A stretch of 64,000 nt of DNA from Dehalobacter sp. CP (GTDB lineage: Bacteria > Bacillota_B > Desulfitobacteriia > Desulfitobacteriales > Syntrophobotulaceae). Under the pieces are notes generated by a model. The model was not told the DNA's origin. It was given only the letters and a program-made list of their open reading frames with translations, and did not search any database. Position 1 is the stretch's first letter; each line of letters starts with the position of its first letter. Positions 7,568 through 15,792 of the stretch are shown piece by piece. The position numbers were made by a program, and so were the translations under genes. The DNA lies in contig VMEE01000081.1 of assembly GCA_009910795.1 (NCBI GenBank), forward strand, positions 1-64,000, given 5' to 3'.

Positions 7568-7646
7568 TTGGCAACTGGCTGTCATAGGGAATCCCCCTTA
7601 GACCCTTTAGCTTTGCGCCACAGCCTTTCGACTGCTTTGCCTTGAG
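7568..7646 (-). promoter_or_regulatory. c-di-GMP-I (GEMM-I) riboswitch of the secreted-protein gene
   Basis: Minus-strand reading gives, in order, AAGGCAAAGC, AGTCGAAAGGCT (GAAA tetraloop in P2), GTGGCGCAAAGC, GGGTCTAAGG, a CCC-closed P3 arm, and GACAGCCAGTTGCC. P1 closes as GGCAA/TTGCC. All core GEMM-I blocks are present. When ligand holds P1, the distal terminator at 7485-7504 is free to form. Without ligand the aptamer 3' strand can pair with the terminator 5' strand. The arrangement therefore predicts repression by c-di-GMP. Confidence 0.88.
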
Positions 7647-7680
7647 CAAATGTTCCTGTAGATCAATCCTTCCATTTTCC

Positions 7681-7709
7681 ATTTTATTCCCAGTTGGAAC
7701 AAAACGCAA
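7681..7709 (-). promoter_or_regulatory. Putative sigma-A promoter upstream of the riboswitch
   Basis: On the minus strand TTGCGT (7709-7704), a 17-base spacer, and TAAAAT (7686-7681). Transcription would start about 25-30 bases before the aptamer, as expected for a leader riboswitch. Confidence 0.55.
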
Positions 7710-7942
7710 TATTTTACTTTACTTTTGTTTAAAATTTATGTATTTTTTGTAATAAAGTTACTATATCAAGCCGAATGACAAAATTCAATAGGATAAACGG
7801 ACTAGGGTGTTGGGATTTTTGTCCCATTTTTAAAAAAAAGAAAATATTTTAGCGAATATTGCATAAAAAGAATTATCGAGTAGAAATTTTAACGGAACTA
7901 TGGCACTATAAAGTATGCTTCCAAAAATATCAGGAGAAAAGA

Positions 7943-9667
7943 ATGATTATTCAAGATGAAATTAAAAAAGGAATAGTTTTTGTTCGTTGGATAAAACCGG
8001 ATGTGCTCCCCTTTCTTCCCAGGCTCATCGTCATTCTGCTGATTACTTCGACAGGGGCACTTTTTGGTGTTGCAAACGCCATACTCTCCAAGCATATGAT
8101 TGACTACGCGATTGCAGGAGAACTGGCTTATGCCGGTATGGCCGGTGCTGCTTTAGGCGGTGCGATACTTCTTAATATCATGTTATCGATTGCCGGGTCA
8201 CTGCTTTCTGTACGCGTCAGCGAAGGCTTTTCCAACGCCCTGAGGCAGCGTTTTTTCAAAAGGATGATGGTGACAGAATGGCTGCCGCTTTCGAACTATC
8301 ATAGCGGGGATCTGATGACACGGTTGACAAGTGATGTCAATAACATCTCCAGTTGTATTATTAGTGTGATCCCGGGTATCGTGGCATTAGGCGTGCAGTT
8401 AGTCGGTTCTTTTGTAACCTTGCTTTATTATGAGCCGCGATTGGCAGTAATTGCGTTCATACTGGGACCTTCAACCGTGTTGTTCAGCCGGATCTGGGGC
8501 CGAAAGATGAAGAACTTGAATCATAAAGTACAGGAATCGGAGAGTATCTACCGCTCGTTCATTCAGGAAGCCATCCAAAATTTCATCATTACGAAAGCGT
8601 TTCGGTTGGAAAACAGGAATACAGATACCTTGCAGGGATTGCATCAGAACCGTATGAAGTGGGTGATTCAGAGAAACAAGACGACCTTATCTGCCAATAC
8701 GATAATTTCGCTGGGATATTGGGCAGGTTACCTGGTTGCGTTTGGCTGGGGGATCGTCCGTTTGTCTCAAAAGGCAATCTCCTATGGAACATTGACTGCT
8801 TTTCTGACATTGGTTCAGCAGGTCCAAGGGCCTTTTGTCAGCTTGGCCAGGGCCTTTCCACAAATCATCGCGATGCTGGCGTCAACGGAGCGACTGCAGG
8901 AACTGGAAAAGATCCAAATGGAGAGGCGGGAAGGGCAGGTCCCGCAAGAGAAAAATGTCGGTATTCGTTTCCGGCAGGTCAGCTTCTATTATTTAGAGGA
9001 GAAAGAAAAGCCGGTCCTGGATAAGATTTCGGTGGATATAGCACCCGGTGAACTGGTAGCATTGGTAGGGTCTTCCGGGGTTGGAAAAACGACGTTGATC
9101 AGGCTTTTGCTGGCTTTGGTTAGACCTTCGGATGGCGAAGTCTATTTTACAGATGCGGCCGGTCAAAAATATGAAGTCACTGCTGTGACCCGGGATTGGA
9201 TTACCTATGTTCCGCAAGGAAATACATTGTTCAGCGGCACCATTGCCGACAACCTGCGGAGCGGCAAGCTCAGTGCGACGGCGGAAGAGATGAAAAGTGC
9301 CCTTCAGGCTGCACGTGCCTGGGACTTTATCCAAGAGCTGCCACATGGAGTCAATACGGTCATCGGAGAGGACGGGCATGGTCTTTCCGAGGGACAAGCG
9401 CAACGGATCGCGATTGCCAGGGCCTTCTTAAAAAAAGCCCCTGTGATGATTCTGGACGAAGCGACGTCTGCCCTGGACATGGAAACAGAGTTAGAAGTAC
9501 TCAAGGCTATTCAAAATTTTAGCAGCAGGAGCACTTGTCTGCTCATTACCCATCGTCAGACGGCATTAAGGATGTGTTCGCGGATTTTGAAGATAGATAA
9601 CGGAAAGGTCTTCGTTGAATCAAAATTAAAATATTTACCACAAGCGGAGGATCATAAAGAAGAATAA
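7943..9667 (+). CDS. ABC transporter, fused permease/ATPase (peptide exporter candidate)
   Basis: 574 residues from ATG 7943, chosen over a TTG at 7859 because CAGGAG lies 7 bases upstream. An N-terminal six-helix export-type permease domain is followed by an ATPase domain with Walker A GSSGVGKTT (about residue 376), signature LSEGQAQR, Walker B VMILDEATS (about 501) and a switch His in LLITHRQTA. It is a half-transporter that would work as a dimer. There is no N-terminal C39 peptidase domain, so leader removal must be done by another protein. It closes the peptide locus and is the obvious export candidate, though lipids or drugs are possible substrates. Confidence 0.85.
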   Translation: MIIQDEIKKGIVFVRWIKPDVLPFLPRLIVILLITSTGALFGVANAILSKHMIDYAIAGELAYAGMAGAALGGAILLNIMLSIAGSLLSVRVSEGFSNALRQRFFKRMMVTEWLPLSNYHSGDLMTRLTSDVNNISSCIISVIPGIVALGVQLVGSFVTLLYYEPRLAVIAFILGPSTVLFSRIWGRKMKNLNHKVQESESIYRSFIQEAIQNFIITKAFRLENRNTDTLQGLHQNRMKWVIQRNKTTLSANTIISLGYWAGYLVAFGWGIVRLSQKAISYGTLTAFLTLVQQVQGPFVSLARAFPQIIAMLASTERLQELEKIQMERREGQVPQEKNVGIRFRQVSFYYLEEKEKPVLDKISVDIAPGELVALVGSSGVGKTTLIRLLLALVRPSDGEVYFTDAAGQKYEVTAVTRDWITYVPQGNTLFSGTIADNLRSGKLSATAEEMKSALQAARAWDFIQELPHGVNTVIGEDGHGLSEGQAQRIAIARAFLKKAPVMILDEATSALDMETELEVLKAIQNFSSRSTCLLITHRQTALRMCSRILKIDNGKVFVESKLKYLPQAEDHKEE

Positions 9668-9900
9668 AAATGACCGGCAGCTAACCTTTTTCAGGCAAGC
9701 GACAAAATCTTTTCAATAATCGTTCGGTAGCTTGGCCTTTAGCGACTTTTGATATGGATGTGAAGTTTAACCAACATTTATGTTAAGAAAATATAAATAA
9801 TCTGGAAATATTTATTAATTTATGGCATTATAAGTATATAACTCGAAAATTAGCTTGAATATATAAATGATATTTTTATTTTATATTTGGAGGTTCATCC

Positions 9901-10815
9901 ATGAAAGTTACTAAAGCCGTAATCCCTGCAGCAGGACTGGGGACAAGATTTCTGCCAGCGACGAAATCTTTGCCGAAAGAGATGCTGCCGATTGTTGATA
10001 AGCCGACCATTCAATATATTGTAGATGAGGCGATTGCTTCCGGAATCAAAGATATCTTGATTATTATCGGCAGAGGAAAAGGGTCCATTGTCGATTACTA
10101 TGACCGCTCACCTGAATTGGAAGCTCATCTGGAGAAGAATGGCCAATTGGAAATCCTGGAAAAAATAAAGAATCTCTCCTCTTTAGCCAACATTCACTAT
10201 ATCAGGCAGAATGAAGCATTGGGGCTGGGACATGCCATTTCTTGCGCCAAGTCTTTTGTGGGCAAAGAGCCGTTTGCTGTCCTGCTCGGAGACGATATTA
10301 TCAAGTCCAAGGTGCCGGCAATCAAACAGCTGATCGATGTTGCCTCAGAGACATCGTCGACCGTGATCGGCATTCAGGAAGTACCACATAGTGAGGTACA
10401 TAAATATGGGATTGTTGATCCGCAGGATAACTGGGGAAATGTCTGGGAAGTTAAAGACTTGGTTGAAAAGCCATCTGCGTTGATAGCCCCTTCCAGGCTC
10501 GCTATTATGGGCAGGTATTTGATCAACTCTTCAATATTTGAATATCTTGAAAAAGTCCCGGCTGGAGCAGGAGGGGAAATCCAGCTTACAGATGCGCTGC
10601 GGGCGCAAAGTAAACACGAACAAGTATACGCTTGCCTCTTAGAAGGAAAACGGTACGATGCAGGCGATAAGCTTGGCTACTTAAAGGCGACGGTTGAATT
10701 TGCACTGGAATCCCCGAATCTTGGGGACAAGTTTGAAAAATATCTGGATGAACTGTATATTGAAAGAAATAAAGCAAAACAAACTAAAAAGAGAGGCGAT
10801 TCTGCTGCTTCCTAA
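9901..10815 (+). CDS. galU: UTP-glucose-1-phosphate uridylyltransferase
   Basis: 304 residues from ATG 9901 behind TTGGAGG. The nucleotidyltransferase signature AAGLGTRFLPATKSLPKEM lies near residues 10-28, with LLGDD for metal and nucleotide binding, VEKP, and GAGGEIQLTDAL, all typical of GalU. It makes UDP-glucose from UTP and glucose-1-phosphate for cell-wall, capsule and glycolipid synthesis. An AT-rich region of about 230 bases precedes it. The intergenic hairpin downstream was later split by an IS3 element. Confidence 0.93.
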   Translation: MKVTKAVIPAAGLGTRFLPATKSLPKEMLPIVDKPTIQYIVDEAIASGIKDILIIIGRGKGSIVDYYDRSPELEAHLEKNGQLEILEKIKNLSSLANIHYIRQNEALGLGHAISCAKSFVGKEPFAVLLGDDIIKSKVPAIKQLIDVASETSSTVIGIQEVPHSEVHKYGIVDPQDNWGNVWEVKDLVEKPSALIAPSRLAIMGRYLINSSIFEYLEKVPAGAGGEIQLTDALRAQSKHEQVYACLLEGKRYDAGDKLGYLKATVEFALESPNLGDKFEKYLDELYIERNKAKQTKKRGDSAAS

Positions 10816-10859
10816 GAAGCAACGGATAGGAAGTCGGAAACAGAAAGCAGATAAGCAGT

Positions 10860-11006
10860 GAGCACAAATAAGGAACCGGGCATAGGGAAGGAAATAAGGA
10901 TGCACTCTTCATCGGTTCTGCCCGCAGTGACCAGCTTTTCGGCAATTTCCTTGAAATCATTAAATTAGTCTTCTTTGACTATAAACCGAAATGCGCCTCC
11001 GATCAT
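10860..11006 (-). pseudogene. Fragment of an antibiotic-biosynthesis-monooxygenase-like gene
   Basis: On the minus strand AAAGGAG is followed 10 bases later by ATG 11006 and MIGGAFRFIVKED, then TAA, then in the same frame FNDFKEIAEKLVTAGRTDEEC. This matches the N-terminal pattern of ABM/YgiN-type small monooxygenases (x-VKED-x-x-x-FKE-x-x-x-KLV-x-x-x-R-x-EEGC). The rest of the domain is not recognisable, and the frame runs into the end of galU. A nonsense codon plus truncation mark it as a remnant. Confidence 0.5.
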
Positions 11007-11147
11007 AGTTAGCACACTCCTTTATATTGTAATTTTTTGTGCAAATTATGATACCAAATAAAATAAAGCTGCCCCCTTATTGTATACAGATTACTTTCAA
11101 TAAGGGTGGAGCTGTCAACAAAAACTAGACACGAAGTTAAGTTATTT

Positions 11148-11885
11148 TTATGAATTTAGTTCCTCGAATTGGACAGGAGAAAGATATCCAAGCGAGGAAT
11201 GCATTCTCCTTGTATTGTAATATAGTTCAATGTATTTAAAGATTTCTTGCTGAGCTTGTTCAGGGGTTTCAAAATTAGCGTCCCGAATAAGCTCTCTTTT
11301 TATTGTTCTATAAAATGATTCCATTAGGGCATTATCATAGGGATTGCCTTTCCGGCTTACGCTGGAAACCGCACCATGTTGACGTAATAACATTTGGAAA
11401 TTAGCGCCAGTGAATTGGGAACCTTGATCCGTATGAACAATAAGTCCTTTTTCCGGATGTTCTTTGCCATAAGCCTGCATAAATGCATCCATTACCAGAG
11501 TATCTTTCATTTTTCTGGACATAGACCACCCGGATACTTTGCGAGAATAAATATCAATGAAAACAGCTAAATACAGTACCCCTTTCTTGGTAGATATATA
11601 CGTAATATCTCCAACCCAAATTTTATTCTTTTTATCAGTATGAAATGATTGATTAAGTAAATTAGGTCTTTCTGTTGAGGATGAGCCTAGGTTGTAGCGT
11701 TTGTATCGATATCTGGTGCCCTTGGGAATCAGCATCATATTTCTCATCAGTTTAGAAACACGTTTTCGGTTTGCAGTAATACCCTTTTGCTGAAGGACTT
11801 TTGTAATCCGTAGTGAGCCGTATCTGCCTTTATGTTCTTCGAATATTTTTCTGATTTCATTACTTAAGACTTCGTTCTCAAGCAT
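11148..11885 (-). CDS. IS3-family transposase orfB (DDE integrase domain)
   Basis: 245 residues as an independent ORF from ATG 11885. The frame continues upstream without stops into the end of orfA, so the active product is probably an orfAB fusion made by -1 frameshifting. The DDE residues are seen in VGDITYIS (first D), HTDQGSQF (second D) and NPYDNALMESF (E), followed by the K/R helix and the C-terminal YNTRRMHSSLGYLSPVQFE motif of IS150/IS3-type transposases. An HTH_21-like region precedes the catalytic core. Confidence 0.92.
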   Translation of the reverse strand: MLENEVLSNEIRKIFEEHKGRYGSLRITKVLQQKGITANRKRVSKLMRNMMLIPKGTRYRYKRYNLGSSSTERPNLLNQSFHTDKKNKIWVGDITYISTKKGVLYLAVFIDIYSRKVSGWSMSRKMKDTLVMDAFMQAYGKEHPEKGLIVHTDQGSQFTGANFQMLLRQHGAVSSVSRKGNPYDNALMESFYRTIKRELIRDANFETPEQAQQEIFKYIELYYNTRRMHSSLGYLSPVQFEELNS

Positions 11886-12001
11886 TCGTCTGGAGGGTTT
11901 TCTTTTTAAGTATTCATAGAAGCCAGAACGTGAAATGTTTAATGTTTTACAGGCCTTCTTGATATTATATTTGTCCTGGTTTTCCTTAAGATATTGGAAT
12001 C

Positions 12002-12295
12002 TTATACATTCTTTTTCTTCAAGAAGGCCTGGAATTTTTTTAGCAGTTCTAACTCCGATCTAAGTTCCTGGTTTTCCCTTTTAAGCTTTTTTATTTCATA
12101 TTGAGAATTGTAAAGTGCGCTTCCTTGGCCTGGAAACGCACTTTCCCCATACTCTTCATATTCACTTATCCAACGGTAAAGGCTATTGTAGTGAATAGCT
12201 AATTCCCTTGAAACCTCGGAAACGGATAAATTGTCTTCCAACACCAATTTTACTGCAGCAATCTTGAATTGACGGTCATAACTTTTTCTACTCAT
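12002..12295 (-). CDS. IS3-family transposase orfA (helix-turn-helix)
   Basis: 97 residues with the N-terminal KSYDRQFKIAAVKLVLE and helix-turn-helix SVSEVSRELAIHYNSLYRWI of IS3 orfA proteins, then a Leu-zipper-like coiled coil (IKKLKRENQELRSELELLKK). Near its 3' end an A-rich run (GAAAAAGAA) is a candidate slip site for -1 frameshifting into the orfB frame, which stays open from there. Confidence 0.9.
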   Translation of the reverse strand: MSRKSYDRQFKIAAVKLVLEDNLSVSEVSRELAIHYNSLYRWISEYEEYGESAFPGQGSALYNSQYEIKKLKRENQELRSELELLKKFQAFLKKKNV

Positions 12296-12400
12296 AAACT
12301 GTTCACCTTTTTCTCTTAACTCAGTGTCCAGTTTATTGTAACATGTCCAGGGGGCGGTCTTTATTCAACAGTTCAATTCAATTGAGAGATTTATCAGTCT

Positions 12401-12820
12401 TTATACTGCGACCGGTGTCGAAGCCTGAAGTGCAGTGTTATTGGCTGCAAGTGTTTGATGATTGACCAGCTTGTCAACGGTTTCGACCAAATCTTCCAGG
12501 TCAAAGGGCTTACTTAGCAAACCCTGGAATTGATCTTTATCAGGCAAATTTTCTGCATTAGGGATTGAAGCCGTAATAATGACTGCAGGAATACTGCAAA
12601 GCTTTTTGTCATTACGCATTTTTTGGATAAGATCTCTGCCATCCATTTCTCTCATGATCAAATCAGTAAGGACTAAATCAGGAATAAAACCGGTGTACAT
12701 CAGGTACAGACCTTCCATGGCGCTTTTCCGCACTTCAACCTGATGTCCTTCATCGGTTAACACGGTTTGAATAACCATTCCAATAACGGGGTTATCTTCA
12801 ACGACCAATATTTTATTCAT
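12401..12820 (-). CDS. Single-domain response regulator (CheY-like)
   Basis: 139 residues comprising only a receiver domain: acidic pair E8/D9, phosphoacceptor D53 in LVLTDL, T83 in VIITAS, and K104 in LLSKPF. There is no DNA-binding output domain. It would act by protein contact, as a relay or as a motility- or kinase-type regulator. It is divergent from the large histidine kinase gene at 13006, which makes that kinase a plausible partner. The last 20 residues are an extra Ala/Thr/Val-rich tail. Confidence 0.9.
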   Translation of the reverse strand: MNKILVVEDNPVIGMVIQTVLTDEGHQVEVRKSAMEGLYLMYTGFIPDLVLTDLIMREMDGRDLIQKMRNDKKLCSIPAVIITASIPNAENLPDKDQFQGLLSKPFDLEDLVETVDKLVNHQTLAANNTALQASTPVAV

Positions 12821-13005
12821 GTGTCAATCCTCCAAATTAATATGGATTAGGACTAATTTCAGTATAACACCGGGATTGAGCGAATAGTGTCGAGTCGTGT
12901 TTCCTTAATCAGACTAACATGGAAAAAATAGTGTAATATCTGGAAGGAAATCATCAATTCTGGTCGAATTTGCTTATGTACAGATAGGATAGGCAAAGGA
13001 GGACC

Positions 13006-15171
13006 ATGACCGTGTCCGAGTGGATTGAGGCAGCCGAAATGATCAAGTCGGAACGCTGGAACATTTTTTTGGAATGTATCGGAACAGGCTTACATTTGAA
13101 ATTGATGATTGTATCTGAAGATGGCACGTTATTAACGAAAAGGCCTGAGTCCTGCCCCATTTGTCATCAGACGTATGAACCTTTCAGCCGGCAACCTGTT
13201 CGCTGGCCATTGAATGATGGTTTCTTTCTGGATGCAGTGGAGTGCTCTTCCTGCCGGCAGGGAAAATCAAATTTTTCCGTGGCTGACCGGGCCCGTTTAG
13301 CTGCGGATATGCTCAGCAGCTTCCAGAATGCGCTGACCGGATTTAGCGGAGAGATACGGACTGTTGAATTATCTGCGCTGCGTAAATTGAACCATACTGT
13401 TATATCTCTTTGTCACGGAGAAGAAAATGTTCAGGATCAATTGCTTGAGCTTATTTTAAATGCCCTGATGATCCTGCTTGATGCAGAGGGGAGCTGGCTA
13501 GAGTATGCAGACTCAGGATTCTCTGCCTTACTGATCAAAGGAGATGAGCGTGCGGTAGAGGCTGCCCGTTTAAACAGATATTCTTTTGAAACAACGATCT
13601 TTGAAATCAACCAAGGTAATTTACACGGAGAGTTAGGCGTTTTACAGCCTCGTGATTTCAGCCGGGCGGAATTTCTGCTCCCTCTAATGGCTGAAGAGTG
13701 TATAATTGCTTTTGATGGGGTTTGTTTATGCCGGTTGCTCAAAAAACAGCTGGATGTACTTTTGGGTGCGGTTGGCAGTGCAGTTGTTATGATTGACCGT
13801 CATTATCGAATTATCTATGCCAACAGACAGGCAGAGCAATTGATGAATGGTGCAAATGTTGACCTGCTCGGAAGCTCGATCGCTGATTGGCCGGGACCGT
13901 GGCTGGGTTATATCCGTTCCAATACCGTTATCCCGGTTGGTGGGCAAATGGATTCTTTCCCGGATAAGTACAGTGATTCCGACATTTGCCGCGTTGACTG
14001 GCAGGTATCTCCATTGCTGGAAGAAACGACAGTCAGAGGCTGGCTGCTGCTGTTGGAGGATCGGACGGATTATTACCACTGGCAGGAGAGTGCCCGTCAG
14101 GCTGAGCGTTTTGAGGCGACTGCAAAGATGGTGGGCGTCCTGGCGCATGAACTGCGTAATCCAATCAGTGCGGCAAGCGGGCTTCTACAGCTCATGGGAC
14201 GCAAGAAAGATCCTGAACTAACACGCAATTATAAAGACCTGGTTTTGCGGGAACTTGACAGGGTCACCCGTTTATTGAATGAATTTTTGCTGCTTGGAAA
14301 ACCATCCAACATTGAAGCCGAACCGATTGACCCGGTTGCTTTTCTCCAGGAACTGATGCCGCTGTTTCAAGGAGAAGCTATGGGCACAAAGTCAGATATT
14401 ATTCTGGAAACAGGAAAGGTCTCACCAGTGGCAGCTGATCCGGGACAATTAACGCAGGTCATGCTGAATCTGGTACGAAATGCAGTCCAGGCTGCAGACG
14501 CCGGGGGAAGAGTAATCATTCGGCTGGAAGAACGCGGCAATCAGGTTTGTATCAATGTCATAGACAACGGGCCGGGATTAACGCCGGAAGCCATGAAAAA
14601 TTTATTCCGTCCGTTTTTTACCACGAAAGAAAGGGGAACCGGCCTTGGACTTCCAATTGTTCGGGCTATCGTACATAATCATGGCGGTGAAATTACGGCT
14701 TTTAACAGGGAAGAGGGTGGCGCTGTCTTTTCAATGAGTTTCCCCCCGGCGGCAAACAAGAAAAACAGTGAGACCGACGTACTGATCGCACTGGAAGATA
14801 ATTTGTTTAATTATCCGTTGGAGCAGGCACTTTTGAGCACTGGGGTAAAAGTGACAACGATTTCGGGTCTGAAAAGGGTGCTACAAGGTTCCGATGAAAT
14901 GGGTTCCTTTGAAATTTATCCCAAAGTCGTTATTGCCGAATCACCGGATGGGGAGGGCGGCCCGAAGACGTCAGCATTAATTGCTGAATGCCGCACACAT
15001 TGGCCTGATTCCAGGATCCTGCTGCTTGTGACATCAATACAGCCGCCATCGATGGTTAAAGAAACGGATGAAGCAATACAGTACAGTGGGAACCAGCAAG
15101 TAAGCTATATACAATATTCTGCTGATCTGAGCGGATTGATCAGTACAGTGCAGCGTTTATTGGAACATTAG
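13006..15171 (+). CDS. Large soluble sensor histidine kinase (PAS, HisKA, HATPase, receiver-like tail)
   Basis: 721 residues from ATG 13006 (GGAGGACC upstream). The N-terminus has paired CxxC motifs (CPICHQ about residue 50, CSSCRQ about 81) like a zinc ribbon. A possible GAF-like region follows, then a PAS domain around 250-355 (VMIDRHYRIIYANRQAE). The phospho-acceptor H381 lies in LAHELRNP. The ATPase has NLVRNAVQAA, DNGPGLTPE and GTGLGLPIV. The final 130 residues look like a receiver fold (DVLIALEDN, later LLLVTS) but lack a clear acidic pair and phospho-Asp. No membrane segments were seen, so it is a cytoplasmic NtrB-like sensor of unknown signal. Confidence 0.88.
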   Translation: MTVSEWIEAAEMIKSERWNIFLECIGTGLHLKLMIVSEDGTLLTKRPESCPICHQTYEPFSRQPVRWPLNDGFFLDAVECSSCRQGKSNFSVADRARLAADMLSSFQNALTGFSGEIRTVELSALRKLNHTVISLCHGEENVQDQLLELILNALMILLDAEGSWLEYADSGFSALLIKGDERAVEAARLNRYSFETTIFEINQGNLHGELGVLQPRDFSRAEFLLPLMAEECIIAFDGVCLCRLLKKQLDVLLGAVGSAVVMIDRHYRIIYANRQAEQLMNGANVDLLGSSIADWPGPWLGYIRSNTVIPVGGQMDSFPDKYSDSDICRVDWQVSPLLEETTVRGWLLLLEDRTDYYHWQESARQAERFEATAKMVGVLAHELRNPISAASGLLQLMGRKKDPELTRNYKDLVLRELDRVTRLLNEFLLLGKPSNIEAEPIDPVAFLQELMPLFQGEAMGTKSDIILETGKVSPVAADPGQLTQVMLNLVRNAVQAADAGGRVIIRLEERGNQVCINVIDNGPGLTPEAMKNLFRPFFTTKERGTGLGLPIVRAIVHNHGGEITAFNREEGGAVFSMSFPPAANKKNSETDVLIALEDNLFNYPLEQALLSTGVKVTTISGLKRVLQGSDEMGSFEIYPKVVIAESPDGEGGPKTSALIAECRTHWPDSRILLLVTSIQPPSMVKETDEAIQYSGNQQVSYIQYSADLSGLISTVQRLLEH

Positions 15172-15262
15172 TAATAATATTCTTTGGATGGCAAGGAGCG
15201 GCGAGAAGCCGTTGTGCAAGACAGTATGTTTGATTATAATGGTAACAGAGAGGAGTGATCCG

Positions 15263-15667
15263 ATGGTTAATGAATTCAAACAGTTCATCATGAAAGGTAA
15301 CATTGTCGATTTGGCGGTAGCTGTAATTATTGGCGGTGCCTTCGGGAAGATTGTCACGTCTCTAGTTAATGATATACTGATGCCGGTTATCGGATTCTTG
15401 CTCGGAAGGATTAATTTCGCCAATCTGAAAATTGTCATTACGGAAGCGACAGACAGTGTACCGGAAGCGGCGATCAGGTATGGCGCATTCATTCAATCGA
15501 TTGTTGATTTTCTGATTATTTCACTGGCCATCTTCTTTATGCTGAAAGTGCTGATGAAATTAAGGAGAAAGAAAGAAGAAGAGCCGCTCGCTCCCGAATC
15601 ACCTCCGGAACCTTCTAATGAGGAAATCCTGCTTACGGAGATAAGAGATATCCTGAAATCCAGGTAA
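15263..15667 (+). CDS. mscL: Large-conductance mechanosensitive channel
   Basis: 134 residues from ATG 15263 (AGAGGAGTG upstream), chosen over an ATG at 15188. The conserved N-terminal helix NEFKQFIMKGNIVDLAVAV and the pore helix GGAFGKIVTSLVNDILMP are clear; a second membrane segment (FLIISLAIFFMLKVL) and a charged C-terminal bundle follow. MscL opens under membrane tension to release solutes on osmotic downshock. A terminator follows, so it is probably transcribed alone or with the kinase gene. Confidence 0.95.
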   Translation: MVNEFKQFIMKGNIVDLAVAVIIGGAFGKIVTSLVNDILMPVIGFLLGRINFANLKIVITEATDSVPEAAIRYGAFIQSIVDFLIISLAIFFMLKVLMKLRRKKEEEPLAPESPPEPSNEEILLTEIRDILKSR

Positions 15668-15726
15668 TTTTGGCATATGTAGATTAACATAAAATGAAGC
15701 TGTGAATAACGAATCGAATGGTTAAG

Positions 15727-15759
15727 AGCATCTTTCCTATGGCGGAAAGGTGCTTTTTT
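15727..15759 (+). terminator. Intrinsic terminator after mscL
   Basis: AGCATCTTTCC, loop TATGGC, GGAAAGGTGCT, then TTTTTTG. An 11-pair stem with one G-U, 60 bases after the mscL stop. Confidence 0.85.
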
Positions 15760-15792
15760 GTTGCATAATTCTTTTCGTTTCTGCTTTATTTC

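Larger units (their letters stand above)
11107..12349 (-). mobile_element. IS3-family insertion sequence, complete
   Basis: 1243 bases bounded by imperfect 26-base inverted repeats: TGGAGCTGTCAAC... at the left, and at the right, read inward on the opposite strand, TGGACATGTTACA.... The ends agree at 19 of 26 positions and give 5' TG/CA 3' termini as in IS3 elements. A 3-base repeat GGG flanks it (11104-11106 and 12350-12352). It carries orfA and orfB in the usual overlapping arrangement, both apparently intact. It split an intergenic hairpin downstream of galU. Confidence 0.88.

Noticed and set aside
7859..7942. Upstream extension of the ABC transporter to TTG 7859, or a fourth small peptide there
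   Set aside because: No ribosome site precedes 7859, the segment lacks the YxxP leader, and CAGGAG with ATG 7943 is a better start.
432..9667. Standard lasso-peptide cluster
   Set aside because: The leader motif and PqqD-like protein fit, but no Asn-synthetase-like cyclase or transglutaminase-like protease is present in the interval.
9690..9760. Possible riboswitch upstream of galU
   Set aside because: Imperfect nested pairing (AGGCAAGC with GCTTGGCCT) is present, but it matches no riboswitch core I know and is far from the galU start.
13437..14148. Open frames antisense to the histidine kinase
   Set aside because: They are shadows of a clear coding gene, with no start signals or domains.
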